From the NCBI RefSeq assembly GCF_016741855.1, contig NZ_JAERRH010000001.1:372001-436000 (forward strand): 64,000 nt of DNA, given 5' to 3'. Origin of the DNA: Streptomyces musisoli. Lineage in GTDB: Bacteria; Actinomycetota; Actinomycetes; Streptomycetales; Streptomycetaceae. Below are positions 53,785 to 62,483 of this stretch, piece after piece. Numbering within the stretch: the stretch's first letter is position 1; every line of letters begins with the position of its first letter. The notes beneath the pieces were generated by a model, which did not search any database, was not told where the DNA came from, and saw nothing but the letters and a program-made list of their open reading frames with translations. The position numbers and the translations under genes are program-made.

Positions 53785-54762
53785 TCACCGCCCGGGGCGG
53801 TAGGTCAGCTGCTTCACCCGGCGCAGGAAGGGGGTCGCCTCCACGTGCTGGACTCCCTCCAGACGGCCCAGGGGGCCGCTCAGGTAGGCGTACAGGGCCG
53901 CGGTGTCGCGGACGACGGCGGTGACGACGATGTGGGAGGGGCCGGCGGTGGCGGACGCGAAGGCGATCTCGTCGTGGGTGGCGAGCGTGCGGCCGACGGA
54001 GTCCAGGGCCCCCGGGGCGGTGGTGATCCACAGGATGGCCGCCTTGGGGTAGCCGAGGATCTCCGAGTCGTACTCGATGTCGACGTACACCGCGCCGGAG
54101 GCGATCAGGGTGGAGAGGCGGCGCTTGACCGCGGACTCGGAGCGGCCGGTGGCGCGCTGGAGTTCGGGGTAGGTGGCGCGGCCGTCGCGTTCGAGGACGG
54201 CGAGCAGCGGGGCGTCTTCGGGCTCCAGGCGGGCCGGTCCGGGTTCGGGCAGGTCGGGGCGCAGGGCGGCGGTCTGCTCCTCGCTGAGCGCCCGGAACTT
54301 GGGCAGCCAGCCGACCGGGCCGCCGTAGAAGCGGTGCAGGAGTTGCAGCGCGCGGATCTCGACGACGCTCGGGGTGCGGGGCAGTTTGCCGAGCAGCAGG
54401 TCGTCGTGGTCGCCGGGGCTGCGCGGCCGGGTGATGCAGGCGATCTCGGTGCCGCCCGAGACCAGCCCGATCCAGTGGGTGTCGGGGCGTCGGGCGAGCG
54501 CGTCGGCGATGACGGCGGCGCCGTCGGGCGCGCAACGCAGCCGCAGCATCCACTGGTCCTGGCCGAGGCGTACGGCGTCCCGCAGGACGACGACGCGGAG
54601 GCCGCCCTCGGCGCACAGGCGGCGGTAGCGCCGGGCGATCGTCTGGTCGGAGACGCCGAGGACGGCGGCGATCCGGCTGAAGGGGGCCCGGCCGTCGACC
54701 TCCAGGGCCGAGAGCAGCTGGAGGTCCAGCAGATCGAAGGTGTCGGATTCCATCCGCAGCAT
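53785..54762 (-). CDS. Lrp/AsnC-family regulator with duplicated domains
   Basis: A 325-aa double-length Lrp protein. First HTH residues 8-55 (LLDLQLLSALEVDGRAPFSRIAAVLGVSDQTIARRYRRL), first RAM-like domain 60-155, second HTH about 190-235 (LLAVLERDGRATYPELQRATGRSESAVKRRLSTL), second RAM domain to the end. ATG 54762 has GGGGAA five bases before; ATG 54753 is possible. Divergent from an EmrB-type exporter across 109 bp; likely regulates it. Confidence 0.88.
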   Translation of the reverse strand: MLRMESDTFDLLDLQLLSALEVDGRAPFSRIAAVLGVSDQTIARRYRRLCAEGGLRVVVLRDAVRLGQDQWMLRLRCAPDGAAVIADALARRPDTHWIGLVSGGTEIACITRPRSPGDHDDLLLGKLPRTPSVVEIRALQLLHRFYGGPVGWLPKFRALSEEQTAALRPDLPEPGPARLEPEDAPLLAVLERDGRATYPELQRATGRSESAVKRRLSTLIASGAVYVDIEYDSEILGYPKAAILWITTAPGALDSVGRTLATHDEIAFASATAGPSHIVVTAVVRDTAALYAYLSGPLGRLEGVQHVEATPFLRRVKQLTYRPGR

Positions 54763-54830
54763 GCCATTCCCCGTCGGATTCCGTCGCGTTCGGCTGTGTG
54801 CGACGTCTGATCGGCCGTCTTTGGTCATCG

Positions 54831-54850
54831 TACGCAGCGATACGCAGCCG
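54831..54850. promoter_or_regulatory. Direct repeat in the Lrp/exporter control region
   Basis: TACGCAGCGA followed at once by TACGCAGCCG, 20 bp upstream of the exporter start. Candidate binding site for the divergent Lrp regulator. Confidence 0.45.
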
Positions 54851-54871
54851 TTCGTACAGGGGAGTTGAGGA

Positions 54872-56362
54872 ATGCATAGGTGGGGGACGCTCACGGCCGT
54901 GTGCCTGGGCACGTTCATGCTGCTGCTGGACGTGACCATCGTGGTGGTGGCGCTGCCGGACATGGCCGGCTCGCTGCACGCATCGCTGGGCGATCTTCAG
55001 TGGGTGGTCGACGGGTACGCCCTGGCGCTGGCCGCGCTGCTGCTCGGCGTGGGCGCCGCGGCCGACATCCTGGGCCGGCGGCGGGTGCACGTGGCCGGCG
55101 TCGCACTGTTCGCGGCGGCCAGCCTGCTGTGCGGGCTGGCGTCGGGGCCGGAACTGCTGGTGACCGCGCGGGCGCTCCAGGGTCTCGGCGGGGCTGCCAT
55201 GTTCGCGACGACCCTGCCGCTGCTGGGGTCCGTCTACCAGGGGCGGCATCGCTCCGCCGCGCTCGGCGTGTGGGGTGCGGTCAGCGGCGGCGCCGCGGCG
55301 GTCGGGCCGGTGCTGGGCGGGCTGATCGCGGAGGGGCCGGGCTGGCGGTGGATCTTCTATGTGAACCTGCCGGTGAGTGTCGTGGCGGTGTGGCTGACGC
55401 TGCGGGCGGTCCCCGAGTCGCGCGGGCCGCGCGGGATGACCGTCGACTGGGCGGGTACGGCGGCCTTCGCGGGCTTCGCGGGCGGGGCGACCTACGCCGT
55501 CGTGCGCGCCGGTGAGGACGGCTGGACGGCCCCCGCCGCCCTGACCGCGTTCGCCGCGGCCGCGCTCGCCCTGGTGGTCTTCGTGCTGGTGGAGCGGCGG
55601 GTGGCGCATCCGCTGCTGGACCTGTCGCTGCTGCGCCGGCCGGCGTTCGTCGGGACGATGCTGGGCGCGTTCGCCTTCAACGGGGTGGCGTTCGGCGGGA
55701 TCGCCTATCTGTCGATATGGATGCAGACGCTGCTCGGCATGTCGCCGGTGCGTGCCGGGCTGACGCTGCTGCCGATGACGGCGGTCTCCATGGTGGTCGC
55801 GGTCCTGGTCGGCCGGCTGCTGCACGGGGTGCCGGCCTGGCTGACCGTCGGCGGCGGGCTGCTGCTGATCGCCGCGGGCACCCTGTGCCAGGCGGTGCTG
55901 GACGCGGGCTCGGACTGGACGGCGCTGGTGCCCGGGTTCGTGCTGGTCGGGATGGGCACCGGGTTCGTGGCGCCTACGGTGGCCGGGGCGGCGCTTGCGG
56001 CGGTGCCGGCGGAGCGGTCCGGGATGGCGGGCGGTGCGGTGAACACGGTCCGGCAGCTGGGGTACGCGCTCGGGGTGGCGGTCTTCGGCACAGTGCTCAC
56101 CTCGCGGATGACCGGCCCGCTGCCGAGCGGCGCGGCGCATGCGCTGGCCGGCGGCGGTGCGGGGGCGCTGCGCGGCGGCTTCCCCGAGCACACCCTGCGT
56201 GCCGCGTTCGCCTCAGGTCTCGACGGCGCGCTGGTGGTCACGGGCCTGGCCGGGATCGTGGCGGGCGCCCTGGTGCTGGTCCTGGTGCGCGCGGGCCGAC
56301 CGGTCCCCCCGAAGACCTCCGACGGGGCACCGGCAAAGAAGACGGCGGTGGCTCGCGGCTGA
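54872..56362 (+). CDS. MFS drug exporter, DHA2/EmrB type
   Basis: A 496-aa 14-helix antiporter. First helix FMLLLDVTIVVVALPDM (DHA2 signature with Asp), QWVVDGYALALAALLL, motif A GAAADILGRRRVHVAG near residue 62, motif C ALGVWGAVSGGAAAVGPVLGG near 130. ATG 54872 follows GGGGAGTTGAGGA. Divergent from Lrp. The last codons (KTAVARG) belong to the first unit of a 22-bp tandem repeat that continues for over 200 bp downstream. Confidence 0.92.
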   Translation: MHRWGTLTAVCLGTFMLLLDVTIVVVALPDMAGSLHASLGDLQWVVDGYALALAALLLGVGAAADILGRRRVHVAGVALFAAASLLCGLASGPELLVTARALQGLGGAAMFATTLPLLGSVYQGRHRSAALGVWGAVSGGAAAVGPVLGGLIAEGPGWRWIFYVNLPVSVVAVWLTLRAVPESRGPRGMTVDWAGTAAFAGFAGGATYAVVRAGEDGWTAPAALTAFAAAALALVVFVLVERRVAHPLLDLSLLRRPAFVGTMLGAFAFNGVAFGGIAYLSIWMQTLLGMSPVRAGLTLLPMTAVSMVVAVLVGRLLHGVPAWLTVGGGLLLIAAGTLCQAVLDAGSDWTALVPGFVLVGMGTGFVAPTVAGAALAAVPAERSGMAGGAVNTVRQLGYALGVAVFGTVLTSRMTGPLPSGAAHALAGGGAGALRGGFPEHTLRAAFASGLDGALVVTGLAGIVAGALVLVLVRAGRPVPPKTSDGAPAKKTAVARG

Positions 56363-56579
56363 GACGACGGTCGCCCGCGGCCGAGACGGCGGTGGCACAC
56401 GGCCGAGACGGCGGTCTCCGCGGCTGAAACGGCGGTGGCCCGCGGCCGAGACGGCGGTGGCCCGCGGCCGAGACGGTGCTGGCCCCCGGCTGAAACGGCG
56501 ATGGCCCGCGGCTGAAACGGCGATGGCCCGCGGCCGAGACGGCGATGGCCCGCGGCCGAGACGGCGGGCGGTGCCTGCG
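56339..56579 (+). repeat. 22-bp tandem repeat spanning the exporter stop codon
   Basis: Eleven units of 22 bp (one of 21), starting 56339, 56361, 56383, 56405, 56426, 56448, 56470, 56492, 56514, 56536 and 56558; consensus GAGACGGCGGTGGCCCGCGG. The first unit is the coding 3' end with the TGA formed by CGGCTGAGA; most copies carry CCGAGA or CTGAAA there. Because 22 is not a multiple of three, frames shift from unit to unit. Confidence 0.92.
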
Positions 56580-56999
56580 GGCGGCCGGGGCGGTCACGGA
56601 GCAGCGGTCCGCGGCCGCCCTGCGGCCGTTCCGCGGCCGTTCCGGGGTCGCTCGCACCCCTCCCGCGCCCCTCCTGCGGCCGTTCCGGGGTCGCTCGCGC
56701 CCCTCCCGCGGCCGTCCCGCGCCCCTTCCGCGCCCCTCCCTCGCCCCTCCCGCGCCCGGGGATCCCGGTAATCGGTGCGTACAGATTCGGTGGAGATTAC
56801 GGCACCGAAACTTACTGACCCGTCAGTATTGTGTCCGGCCCTTCCCCATGTGCGGGCATTTCCCGGTCGTCGTCCGGGAAAAACGTGAGGTTTGCTCGGT
56901 TTCCGCCCCCCTCCCGTGGGCCGACCGCGTGGGGTAGCTTTCACCGCGCTGTGCGGTGCGCGGACCAACGGCACTGAGGCCGAGAGACGGGGAGCGAGG
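56580..56999. other. Intergenic region before the acyl-CoA ligase
   Basis: 420 bp. 56580-56760 is GC-rich with CGGCCGTTCCG-like repeats and no gene. 56770-56890 is much richer in AT and carries a 16-bp palindrome, so the ligase promoter is most likely there, with a leader of about 150 nt. Confidence 0.6.
56813..56828. promoter_or_regulatory. Perfect palindrome in the ligase promoter
   Basis: TACTGACCCGTCAGTA, 7-bp arms around CC, in the AT-rich promoter zone and just before TATTGT, a possible -10. It resembles operators of TetR-type fatty-acid regulators; the regulator is not in the window. Confidence 0.65.
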
Positions 57000-58826
57000 T
57001 TGCGCGAGTTCACCAACCCTCCGCTGGCGTCGCCGCCGCCGGTGGGCGGTCTGGCAGACGTCGTGTTCGAGCATGCCCGGACCGACCCGCTGCACATCGC
57101 GCTGGGCCGCAAGGACGACTCCGGACAGTGGCGGGACGTCACCGCCGCCGAGTTCCGCGACGAGGTCCTCGCCCTCGCCAAGGGCCTGCTCGCCAGGGGC
57201 GTCCGCTTCGGCGACCGGGTCGCGATCATGTCCCGTACCCGCTACGAGTGGACCCTGTTCGACTTCGCGCTGTGGACCATCGGCGCCCAGGTGGTGCCCG
57301 TCTACCCCACCTCGTCGGCAGAGCAGTGCTTCTGGATGCTGTACGACGCCGAGGTGTCCGCGGCGATCGTGGAGCACGAGGACCACGCGATGACCATCGC
57401 CACCGTCATCGACCGGCTGCCGCAGCTGCGCGAGCTGTGGCAGCTGGACGCCGGCTGTGTGCAGGAGCTGTACGACGCCGGGGCGCACCTGGACGACGAG
57501 GTGGTGCACCGGCACCGGCAGGCGGTCACCCCGGAATCGGTCGCCACGATCATCTACACCTCCGGCACCACCGGCCGGCCCAAGGGCTGCGTCCTCTCGC
57601 ACGCGAACTTCATGTTCGAGGCGGACACGATGATCGAGCGGTGGCAGCCGGTGTTCCACACCAAGAAGGACGATGCGGCCTCCACTCTGCTGTTCCTGCC
57701 GCTCGCGCACGTCTTCGGGCGGATGGTGGAGGTCGCCGCGATCCGCGGCCGGGTCCGCTTCGGGCACCAGCCGCAGCTGCACGCGGCCGCCCTGCTGCCC
57801 GATCTGGCGGCGTTCCGGCCGACCTTCATCCTCGCGGTGCCGTACATCTTCGAGAAGGTGTTCAACGCGGCCCGCCGCAAGGCCGAGAAGGAGGGCAAGG
57901 AGGGGCCGTTCGAGAAGGCCGTCGACATCGCCGTGAAGTACGCGGAGGCGGTGGAGGCGAAGGCGTGGGGCGCCGGGCCCGGCCCGTCGGCGGGGCTGCG
58001 GATGCAGCACCAGCTGTTCGACAAGCTCGTCTACGGAAAGGTCCGCGCCGCGATGGGCGGCCGTATCCGCAACGCGATGTCCGGCGGCTCGGCGATGGAC
58101 CGCCGCCTGGGGCTGTTCTTCGCGGGCGCGGGGGTGCAGATCTACGAAGGCTACGGCCTGACCGAGTCGACGGCCGCGGCGACCGCCAATCCGCCCGAGC
58201 GCACCCGCTACGGCACCGTGGGGCAGGCCATACCGGGCATGACCGTGCACATCGCCGACGACGGGGAGATCTGGCTGCACGGCGGCAACGTCTTCCAGGG
58301 TTACCTCAACAACCCGAAGGCCACCGACGAGACCCTGCACGACGGCTGGCTCGCCACCGGCGACCTGGGGTCGCTGGACGAGGACGGCTATCTGACCATC
58401 ACCGGCCGCAAGAAGGAGATCCTGGTGACGTCCGGCGGCAAGAGCGTCTCCCCGGGCGTGCTGGAGGAACGGGTCCGCGAGCACCCGCTGGTCAACCAGT
58501 GCATCGTGGTCGGCAACGACCGCCCTTACATCGCCGCCCTGGTCACCCTGGACCAGGAGGCGGTCGAGCACTGGCTCCAGATGCGCGGCAAGCCGAGGAT
58601 GGCCCCGGCCGACCTGGTGCGCGACCCGGATCTGGAGACGGAGGTGCGGCGGGCGGTGGTCGCCGCCAACACCCTTGTCTCCCAGGCCGAGTCGATCCGC
58701 ACCTTCCGCATCCTGGCCCAGCCGTTCACCGAGGAACACGGTCTGCTCACGCCGTCGCTGAAGCTGAAGCGGAAGGCGATCGAGAAGGCGTACGTGAACG
58801 AGGTGGACGCCCTCTACCAGGGCTGA
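57000..58826 (+). CDS. Long-chain fatty-acid--CoA ligase, FadD15-like
   Basis: A 608-aa ANL ligase. AMP loop YTSGTTGRPKGCVLSHAN near residue 183, gate motif LPLAHVFGRMVE near 235, YEGYGLTESTAA near 385, GDLGSLDEDGYLTITGRKKEILVTSGGKSVSPG near 460-490, and catalytic Lys in LTPSLKLKRKAIEK near the C-terminus. It makes acyl-CoA from free fatty acids with ATP. TTG 57000 with GGGAG upstream fits the family N-terminus (LREFTNPPLASPPPVG); the frame extends upstream without support. A putative operator lies 170 bp upstream. Confidence 0.92.
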   Translation: MREFTNPPLASPPPVGGLADVVFEHARTDPLHIALGRKDDSGQWRDVTAAEFRDEVLALAKGLLARGVRFGDRVAIMSRTRYEWTLFDFALWTIGAQVVPVYPTSSAEQCFWMLYDAEVSAAIVEHEDHAMTIATVIDRLPQLRELWQLDAGCVQELYDAGAHLDDEVVHRHRQAVTPESVATIIYTSGTTGRPKGCVLSHANFMFEADTMIERWQPVFHTKKDDAASTLLFLPLAHVFGRMVEVAAIRGRVRFGHQPQLHAAALLPDLAAFRPTFILAVPYIFEKVFNAARRKAEKEGKEGPFEKAVDIAVKYAEAVEAKAWGAGPGPSAGLRMQHQLFDKLVYGKVRAAMGGRIRNAMSGGSAMDRRLGLFFAGAGVQIYEGYGLTESTAAATANPPERTRYGTVGQAIPGMTVHIADDGEIWLHGGNVFQGYLNNPKATDETLHDGWLATGDLGSLDEDGYLTITGRKKEILVTSGGKSVSPGVLEERVREHPLVNQCIVVGNDRPYIAALVTLDQEAVEHWLQMRGKPRMAPADLVRDPDLETEVRRAVVAANTLVSQAESIRTFRILAQPFTEEHGLLTPSLKLKRKAIEKAYVNEVDALYQG

Positions 58827-59008
58827 CGTCCCGTCACCGGTGGCAGGCGGCCCGGGACGGGCACCTCGGCCGGTTCCGCGGACCCGTTCCGTGCGGATCA
58901 CTGACGTGCCGGTCAGTCGGAACGGATTCCGCAGACAGGAATGCGGGGCGGGCCGTGATCGTTGACGATGGGAGTACCACCTGTCGACAACCGAAGGATC
59001 AAAGGCTC

Positions 59009-59845
59009 GTGAGCAGCAAGGTCCCCCCGATCATCCTCAACAACGGCGTCGAGATGCCCCAGCTGGGTTTCGGCGTCTGGCAGGTGCCTGACGCCGAGGC
59101 CGAGCGGGCCGTCGCCACGGCACTGGAGGCCGGGTACCGCAGCATCGACACCGCTGCGATCTACGGCAACGAAGAGGGCACCGGCAAGGCCATCGCCGCC
59201 TCCGGTCTGCCCCGCGAGGACATCTTCGTCACGACGAAGCTCTGGAACAGCGACCAGGGCTACGACTCCACGCTGCGCGCCTTCGACGCGTCGCTGGAGA
59301 AGCTCGGGCTCGACTACATCGACCTGTACCTGATCCACTGGCCGGTGCCCAGCCGCGGCAAGTACACCGACACCTACAAGGCGTTCGAGAAGCTGCACGC
59401 CGACGGCCGTGTCCGGGCCATCGGCGTCTCCAACTTCCTGCCCGAGCACCTGCGGCGGCTGCTCGCCGAGACCTCGGTCGTACCGGCGGTCAACCAGATC
59501 GAGCTGCACCCGCATCTGCAGCAGCGCGCGGCGCGGGAGTTCCACGCCGAGCAGGGCATCGCCACCGAGGCCTGGTCGCCGCTCGGCCAGGGCAAGGGCC
59601 TGCTGGAGGTGCCGGCGGTCGTCGCGATCGCGCAGAAGCACAACCGCACCCCGGCCCAGGTCGTGCTGCGCTGGCACCTCCAGCTCGGCAACGTGGTGAT
59701 CCCGAAGTCCGTGACGCCGTCCCGGATCAAGGAGAACATCGACGTGTTCGACTTCAGCCTGGACACCGAGGACCTCGCGGCGATCAGCGCGCTCAACGAG
59801 GACCGGCGCCTCGGGCCCGACCCCGCCACCTTCGACATGGGCTGA
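59009..59845 (+). CDS. Aldo/keto reductase (2,5-diketogluconate reductase type)
   Basis: A 278-aa TIM-barrel NADPH reductase. Catalytic tetrad Asp47 (SIDTA), Tyr52 (IYGNE), Lys77 (TTKLW) and His110 (LIHWP); cofactor loop VIPKSVTPSRIKEN near 232. Related to AKR5 enzymes. GTG 59009 behind AAAGG. Substrate range broad; a role in detoxifying carbonyls or sugar acids is likely. A strong bidirectional hairpin follows. Confidence 0.92.
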   Translation: MSSKVPPIILNNGVEMPQLGFGVWQVPDAEAERAVATALEAGYRSIDTAAIYGNEEGTGKAIAASGLPREDIFVTTKLWNSDQGYDSTLRAFDASLEKLGLDYIDLYLIHWPVPSRGKYTDTYKAFEKLHADGRVRAIGVSNFLPEHLRRLLAETSVVPAVNQIELHPHLQQRAAREFHAEQGIATEAWSPLGQGKGLLEVPAVVAIAQKHNRTPAQVVLRWHLQLGNVVIPKSVTPSRIKENIDVFDFSLDTEDLAAISALNEDRRLGPDPATFDMG

Positions 59846-59877
59846 CCCCCACCCGGTGCCGGCGTCCCGGTCCGGCG

Positions 59878-59915
59878 CGGCCGTACCTCCCGTACACCGG
59901 CGGGACGTACGGCCG
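59878..59915. terminator. Bidirectional hairpin terminator
   Basis: CGGCCGTACCTCCCG pairs with CGGGACGTACGGCCG (one mismatch in 15) around an 8-base loop, 32 bp past the aldo/keto reductase stop. It lies between convergent genes and could serve both. Confidence 0.75.
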
Positions 59916-59964
59916 TGTGCCGTTTCCGGGCCCGCGCACCTGCCGGGCGGTCCCGGCGGTCCGG

Positions 59965-60036
59965 GGGACGGCGAAGCCGCGGCACCCGTGCCGAACGGCC
60001 GGAGGGACGGCGAAGCCGCGCACCCGTGCGGAACGG
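59965..60036. repeat. Duplicated 33-34-bp block
   Basis: GGGACGGCGAAGCCGCG-type block at 59965-59998 and again at 60004-60036, with few differences. In the gap downstream of the minus-strand gene that ends at 60072. Confidence 0.75.
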
Positions 60037-60071
60037 TCCGCCGGGATTCGCGTCCGGCGCGGGCCGGCGGT

Positions 60072-60683
60072 TCAGTCGAAGCGCACGTCCGCGTGCACCA
60101 CCTCGAACTCCTCCAGGCCGACCACGTCCACGTGCGCCTTCGCCGACGCCTCGTGACGCACGGCCGCCACGGCCGCGCGCGAGGCGGCCAGCGAGGCGCG
60201 GTCGACGAACAGGATCCCGGCCACGCCCAGCCCCCGCTCGCGGTCGATCTGGAGGCACGTCCCGGCCAGCCCAGGCAGCGGCTCGACCCGCGGCACCACC
60301 GTGGCCCGGAAGGTGTCGACGACCAGATCCGCGTCACGCGGGTCGAACTCCATCCGGGTGGCGCGCAGTCCGCCGCCCTGGCGCGGGTGCTCGACCTGGT
60401 GGAACACCGCGACCTCGTAGTTGGCGACCGACACCGTGCCCGCGAACGGCTCCAGGAGCTGACCGCGCCGCTCGCGCATCACCTCGTCGCTGTTGCGCCG
60501 CGCCTCCTCGGTCTCCCACCAGCTCACCGCGAGGAGCTTGCCGAGTTCCCGGTCCGCGAACACGCCCGCTCCGCGGTACCCGGGGCGTTCCTCCAGCAGG
60601 TCCCGCCCCCCGCTGTTCAGCGACCGGACGGCCGAGTCGAGCAGGGCCGGATCACCGGTCGCATACACCGCGCGTACGAACAT
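60072..60683 (-). CDS. Hypothetical protein with dimeric alpha/beta-barrel (ABM-like) repeats
   Basis: A 203-aa cytoplasmic protein, not recognised as a named family. Two ferredoxin-like halves: residues 1-85 with ERPGYRGAGVFADRELGKLLAVSWWETEEARRNSDEVMRERRGQ (pattern of antibiotic-biosynthesis-monooxygenase domains) and 95-203 with TFRATVVPRVEPLPGLAGTCLQIDRERGLGVAGILF. Such folds bind or oxidise small aromatic compounds or haem. ATG 60683 follows GGAGG eight bases upstream. Divergent from the chitosanase. Confidence 0.75.
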   Translation of the reverse strand: MFVRAVYATGDPALLDSAVRSLNSGGRDLLEERPGYRGAGVFADRELGKLLAVSWWETEEARRNSDEVMRERRGQLLEPFAGTVSVANYEVAVFHQVEHPRQGGGLRATRMEFDPRDADLVVDTFRATVVPRVEPLPGLAGTCLQIDRERGLGVAGILFVDRASLAASRAAVAAVRHEASAKAHVDVVGLEEFEVVHADVRFD

Positions 60684-60856
60684 GAGCCTCGCCTCCGGGG
60701 ACTGTGACCGCAGACAAAGCCGGACAGATGTCACTCATCCGGCCCAACCAGTCTCTCCAGCGACCAAAATCACCGCAATACGCGCCGGTTTCAGCCGTTC
60801 GCAACCCCGGGGTTGACGGGGGCATGTCGACAGAGACACGGTGTACGGCACCGGTA

Positions 60857-60869
60857 AGGAAACTTTCCT
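60857..60869. promoter_or_regulatory. CsnR-type operator (AGGAAACTTTCCT)
   Basis: Perfect palindrome AGGAAA-C-TTTCCT, 20 bp before the chitosanase ATG. It matches the RGAAASTTTCY palindrome reported upstream of actinomycete chitosanase genes and bound by the ROK repressor CsnR. The regulator gene is not in the window. Confidence 0.85.
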
Positions 60870-60888
60870 AACAGAAGGGCTCCCCCAC

Positions 60889-61578
60889 ATGCGCCTTCGC
60901 GCCCTCACCCTCGCCGCGGCCTCCGGAACCGCCCTGCTCGCCGCCGGACTCCTCCCCGCCCACGCCTCGGCCGACGCCGGCTCCGCCCAGGAGGGCACCG
61001 TCAGCGCCGCCGACCTGCTCGCCAAGGTGACGTCCTGTTCGCAGATCTCCAACGGCAAGTACAAGACCGACGACGAGACGTCGGCCACGGTCCCCGTGTG
61101 CGGCAAGAACGGCGCGGTCTTCTGGAAGGCCGACATGGACGTCGACTGCGACGGCCAGCGCACCACCAACTGCAACGAGGACCGCGACCCCTGGTACCAG
61201 GACGACACCGCCTTCCACCAGTCCGACGGCAAGCCGCTGAAGGCGGAGACCCTGCCGTACGTCGTCGTGCCCAGCTCCAGCAGCATCTGGAACTACTCCG
61301 GCGCCGGCATCAAGGGCGGCGGTGTGGTCGCCGTCGTCTACAACAACAAGGTGGAGTACGCCGTCGTCGGCGACACCGGCCCCACGCAGATCATCGGCGA
61401 GGCGTCGTACGCCACCGCCAAGGCCCTTGGCATCGACCCCGATCCGGAGACCGGCGGCACCGACTCGGGCGTGACCTACATCCTGTTCAAGAACTCCAAG
61501 GTCTCCCCCATCGAGAGCCACAGCGCCGCGGTCTCCCTCGGCGACCAGCTGGCCAGGCAATTCATCGCGAACAACTGA
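60889..61578 (+). CDS. Secreted GH75 chitosanase
   Basis: A 229-aa extracellular enzyme. Signal peptide residues 1-29 (LLPAHASADA cleavage). GH75 motifs: GKYKTDDETSATVPVCGKNG, then VFWKADMDVDCDGQRTTNCN with the catalytic Asp pair, DTGPTQIIGEASYATAKALG. Endo-hydrolysis of chitosan. ATG 60889 follows GAAGGG. The CsnR-type operator upstream indicates induction by chitosan oligosaccharides. Confidence 0.92.
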   Translation: MRLRALTLAAASGTALLAAGLLPAHASADAGSAQEGTVSAADLLAKVTSCSQISNGKYKTDDETSATVPVCGKNGAVFWKADMDVDCDGQRTTNCNEDRDPWYQDDTAFHQSDGKPLKAETLPYVVVPSSSSIWNYSGAGIKGGGVVAVVYNNKVEYAVVGDTGPTQIIGEASYATAKALGIDPDPETGGTDSGVTYILFKNSKVSPIESHSAAVSLGDQLARQFIANN

Positions 61579-61670
61579 CCGTCGGTGGCGGCCGGAAGTC
61601 CATCACTTGGAGAGCACTCCAGGTCAAGTGTCGTCGCAGTCCATGCGATACGGCACCACACGCCACCGGC

Positions 61671-61710
61671 CGGCTCCGGGCGGCTCCGGGCGGCTCCGGG
61701 CGGTTCCGGG
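61671..61710. repeat. 10-bp tandem repeat (CGGCTCCGGG)4
   Basis: Four head-to-tail decamers, the last CGGTTCCGGG, in the 200-bp gap between chitosanase and lipoprotein genes. Confidence 0.9.
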
Positions 61711-61777
61711 CCAGGTTCTCTCCTTCGGATCACCGACCGGCATACTGGGCGCCATCCAACGGCTGGAAGCGGACAGT

Positions 61778-62275
61778 GTGAAGACCGACATATTTCGCAT
61801 CAGTGCAGGCATTGCGACTGCCACCTTGGCGGTACTCGCCTCGACCGCTTGTGGGACGGGTAAACCCGTCGCCACTCCAGAGAGCGTCACTCATCACGAA
61901 TTGGTCGGCCGGTGGGACGGGGAGCGGAGATGCGGGTCGCCGATAGTTCGGCTACGTGACGATTACACCTTCTCCAGTAAGGATTTTCCGGTCCAGTGGG
62001 ACGGACCCGTGCCGGACGCGCAGGTGACACGCCGTTCAAGCGACGGAAAATGGCATGGGGTCAACAAAGATCCCGGCCTGTCACCTTATCTGGTGCTTCG
62101 TTTCAATAATCACAACGACATCCAGATTCTGGATTTCTATTTGGAGCATGGAAAGCTGCGGCTGAATGGGACCGTCCACGCGGACGGAGGGGACCCCTAT
62201 CCCTACCCATGTCACTACAAACGCACTTCTGTCGATCCTGAGGCCGAGGGCGTTTCCCTCGGCTCACCTCGCTGA
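61778..62275 (+). CDS. Putative lipoprotein of unknown function
   Basis: A 165-aa protein. Signal peptide with lipobox TLAVLASTAC (Cys near residue 25). The mature part reads LVGRWDGERRCGSPIVRLRDDYTFSSKDFPVQW and LVLRFNNHNDIQILDFYL, a small beta-rich fold similar to other Streptomyces lipoproteins, with two Cys pairs possible. Codon use is clearly less GC-rich than neighbours (AAT, GAT, TTT common), hinting at transfer or weak expression. GTG 61778 behind GGAAGCG. The 3' end overlaps an IS5-type transposase remnant on the other strand. Confidence 0.75.
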   Translation: MKTDIFRISAGIATATLAVLASTACGTGKPVATPESVTHHELVGRWDGERRCGSPIVRLRDDYTFSSKDFPVQWDGPVPDAQVTRRSSDGKWHGVNKDPGLSPYLVLRFNNHNDIQILDFYLEHGKLRLNGTVHADGGDPYPYPCHYKRTSVDPEAEGVSLGSPR

Positions 62276-62365
62276 CCAGATGAAAACGGCGGCGAGGTCA
62301 AATCCTGCGAGGTAGATGGTGGCGGTCCGGTCGTAACGGGTGGCCAGGCCGCAGAGAAAACGGCT
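62264..62365 (-). pseudogene. IS5-type transposase C-terminal remnant
   Basis: On the minus strand the frame reads GLATRYDRTATIYLAGFDL then AAVFIWSAR and TGA, the typical C-terminus of IS5-family DDE transposases (RxxATRYDKTA...LAA..W). Only about 35 residues remain; no DDE residues or terminal inverted repeats are seen. It marks an old insertion at the end of the lipoprotein gene. Confidence 0.65.
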
Positions 62366-62483
62366 TGGGCGGGTCGTAACGCCGTGTGCACCGTGTACGC
62401 GGCGAGTACGAAGACGTCAGCAAACAGGACCGCGGCCTCCGCGCCGGACCGGGCGGCGTGCCCGGCCCGGCGGGGTCACCGCT

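Noticed and set aside
53510..56191. 893-aa minus-strand frame
   Set aside because: Antisense to the EmrB exporter and off-frame to the Lrp gene, with Arg/Pro/His-rich low complexity.
56339..56579. CRISPR-like array of 22-bp repeats
   Set aside because: No unique spacers and no cas genes; direct tandem repeat.
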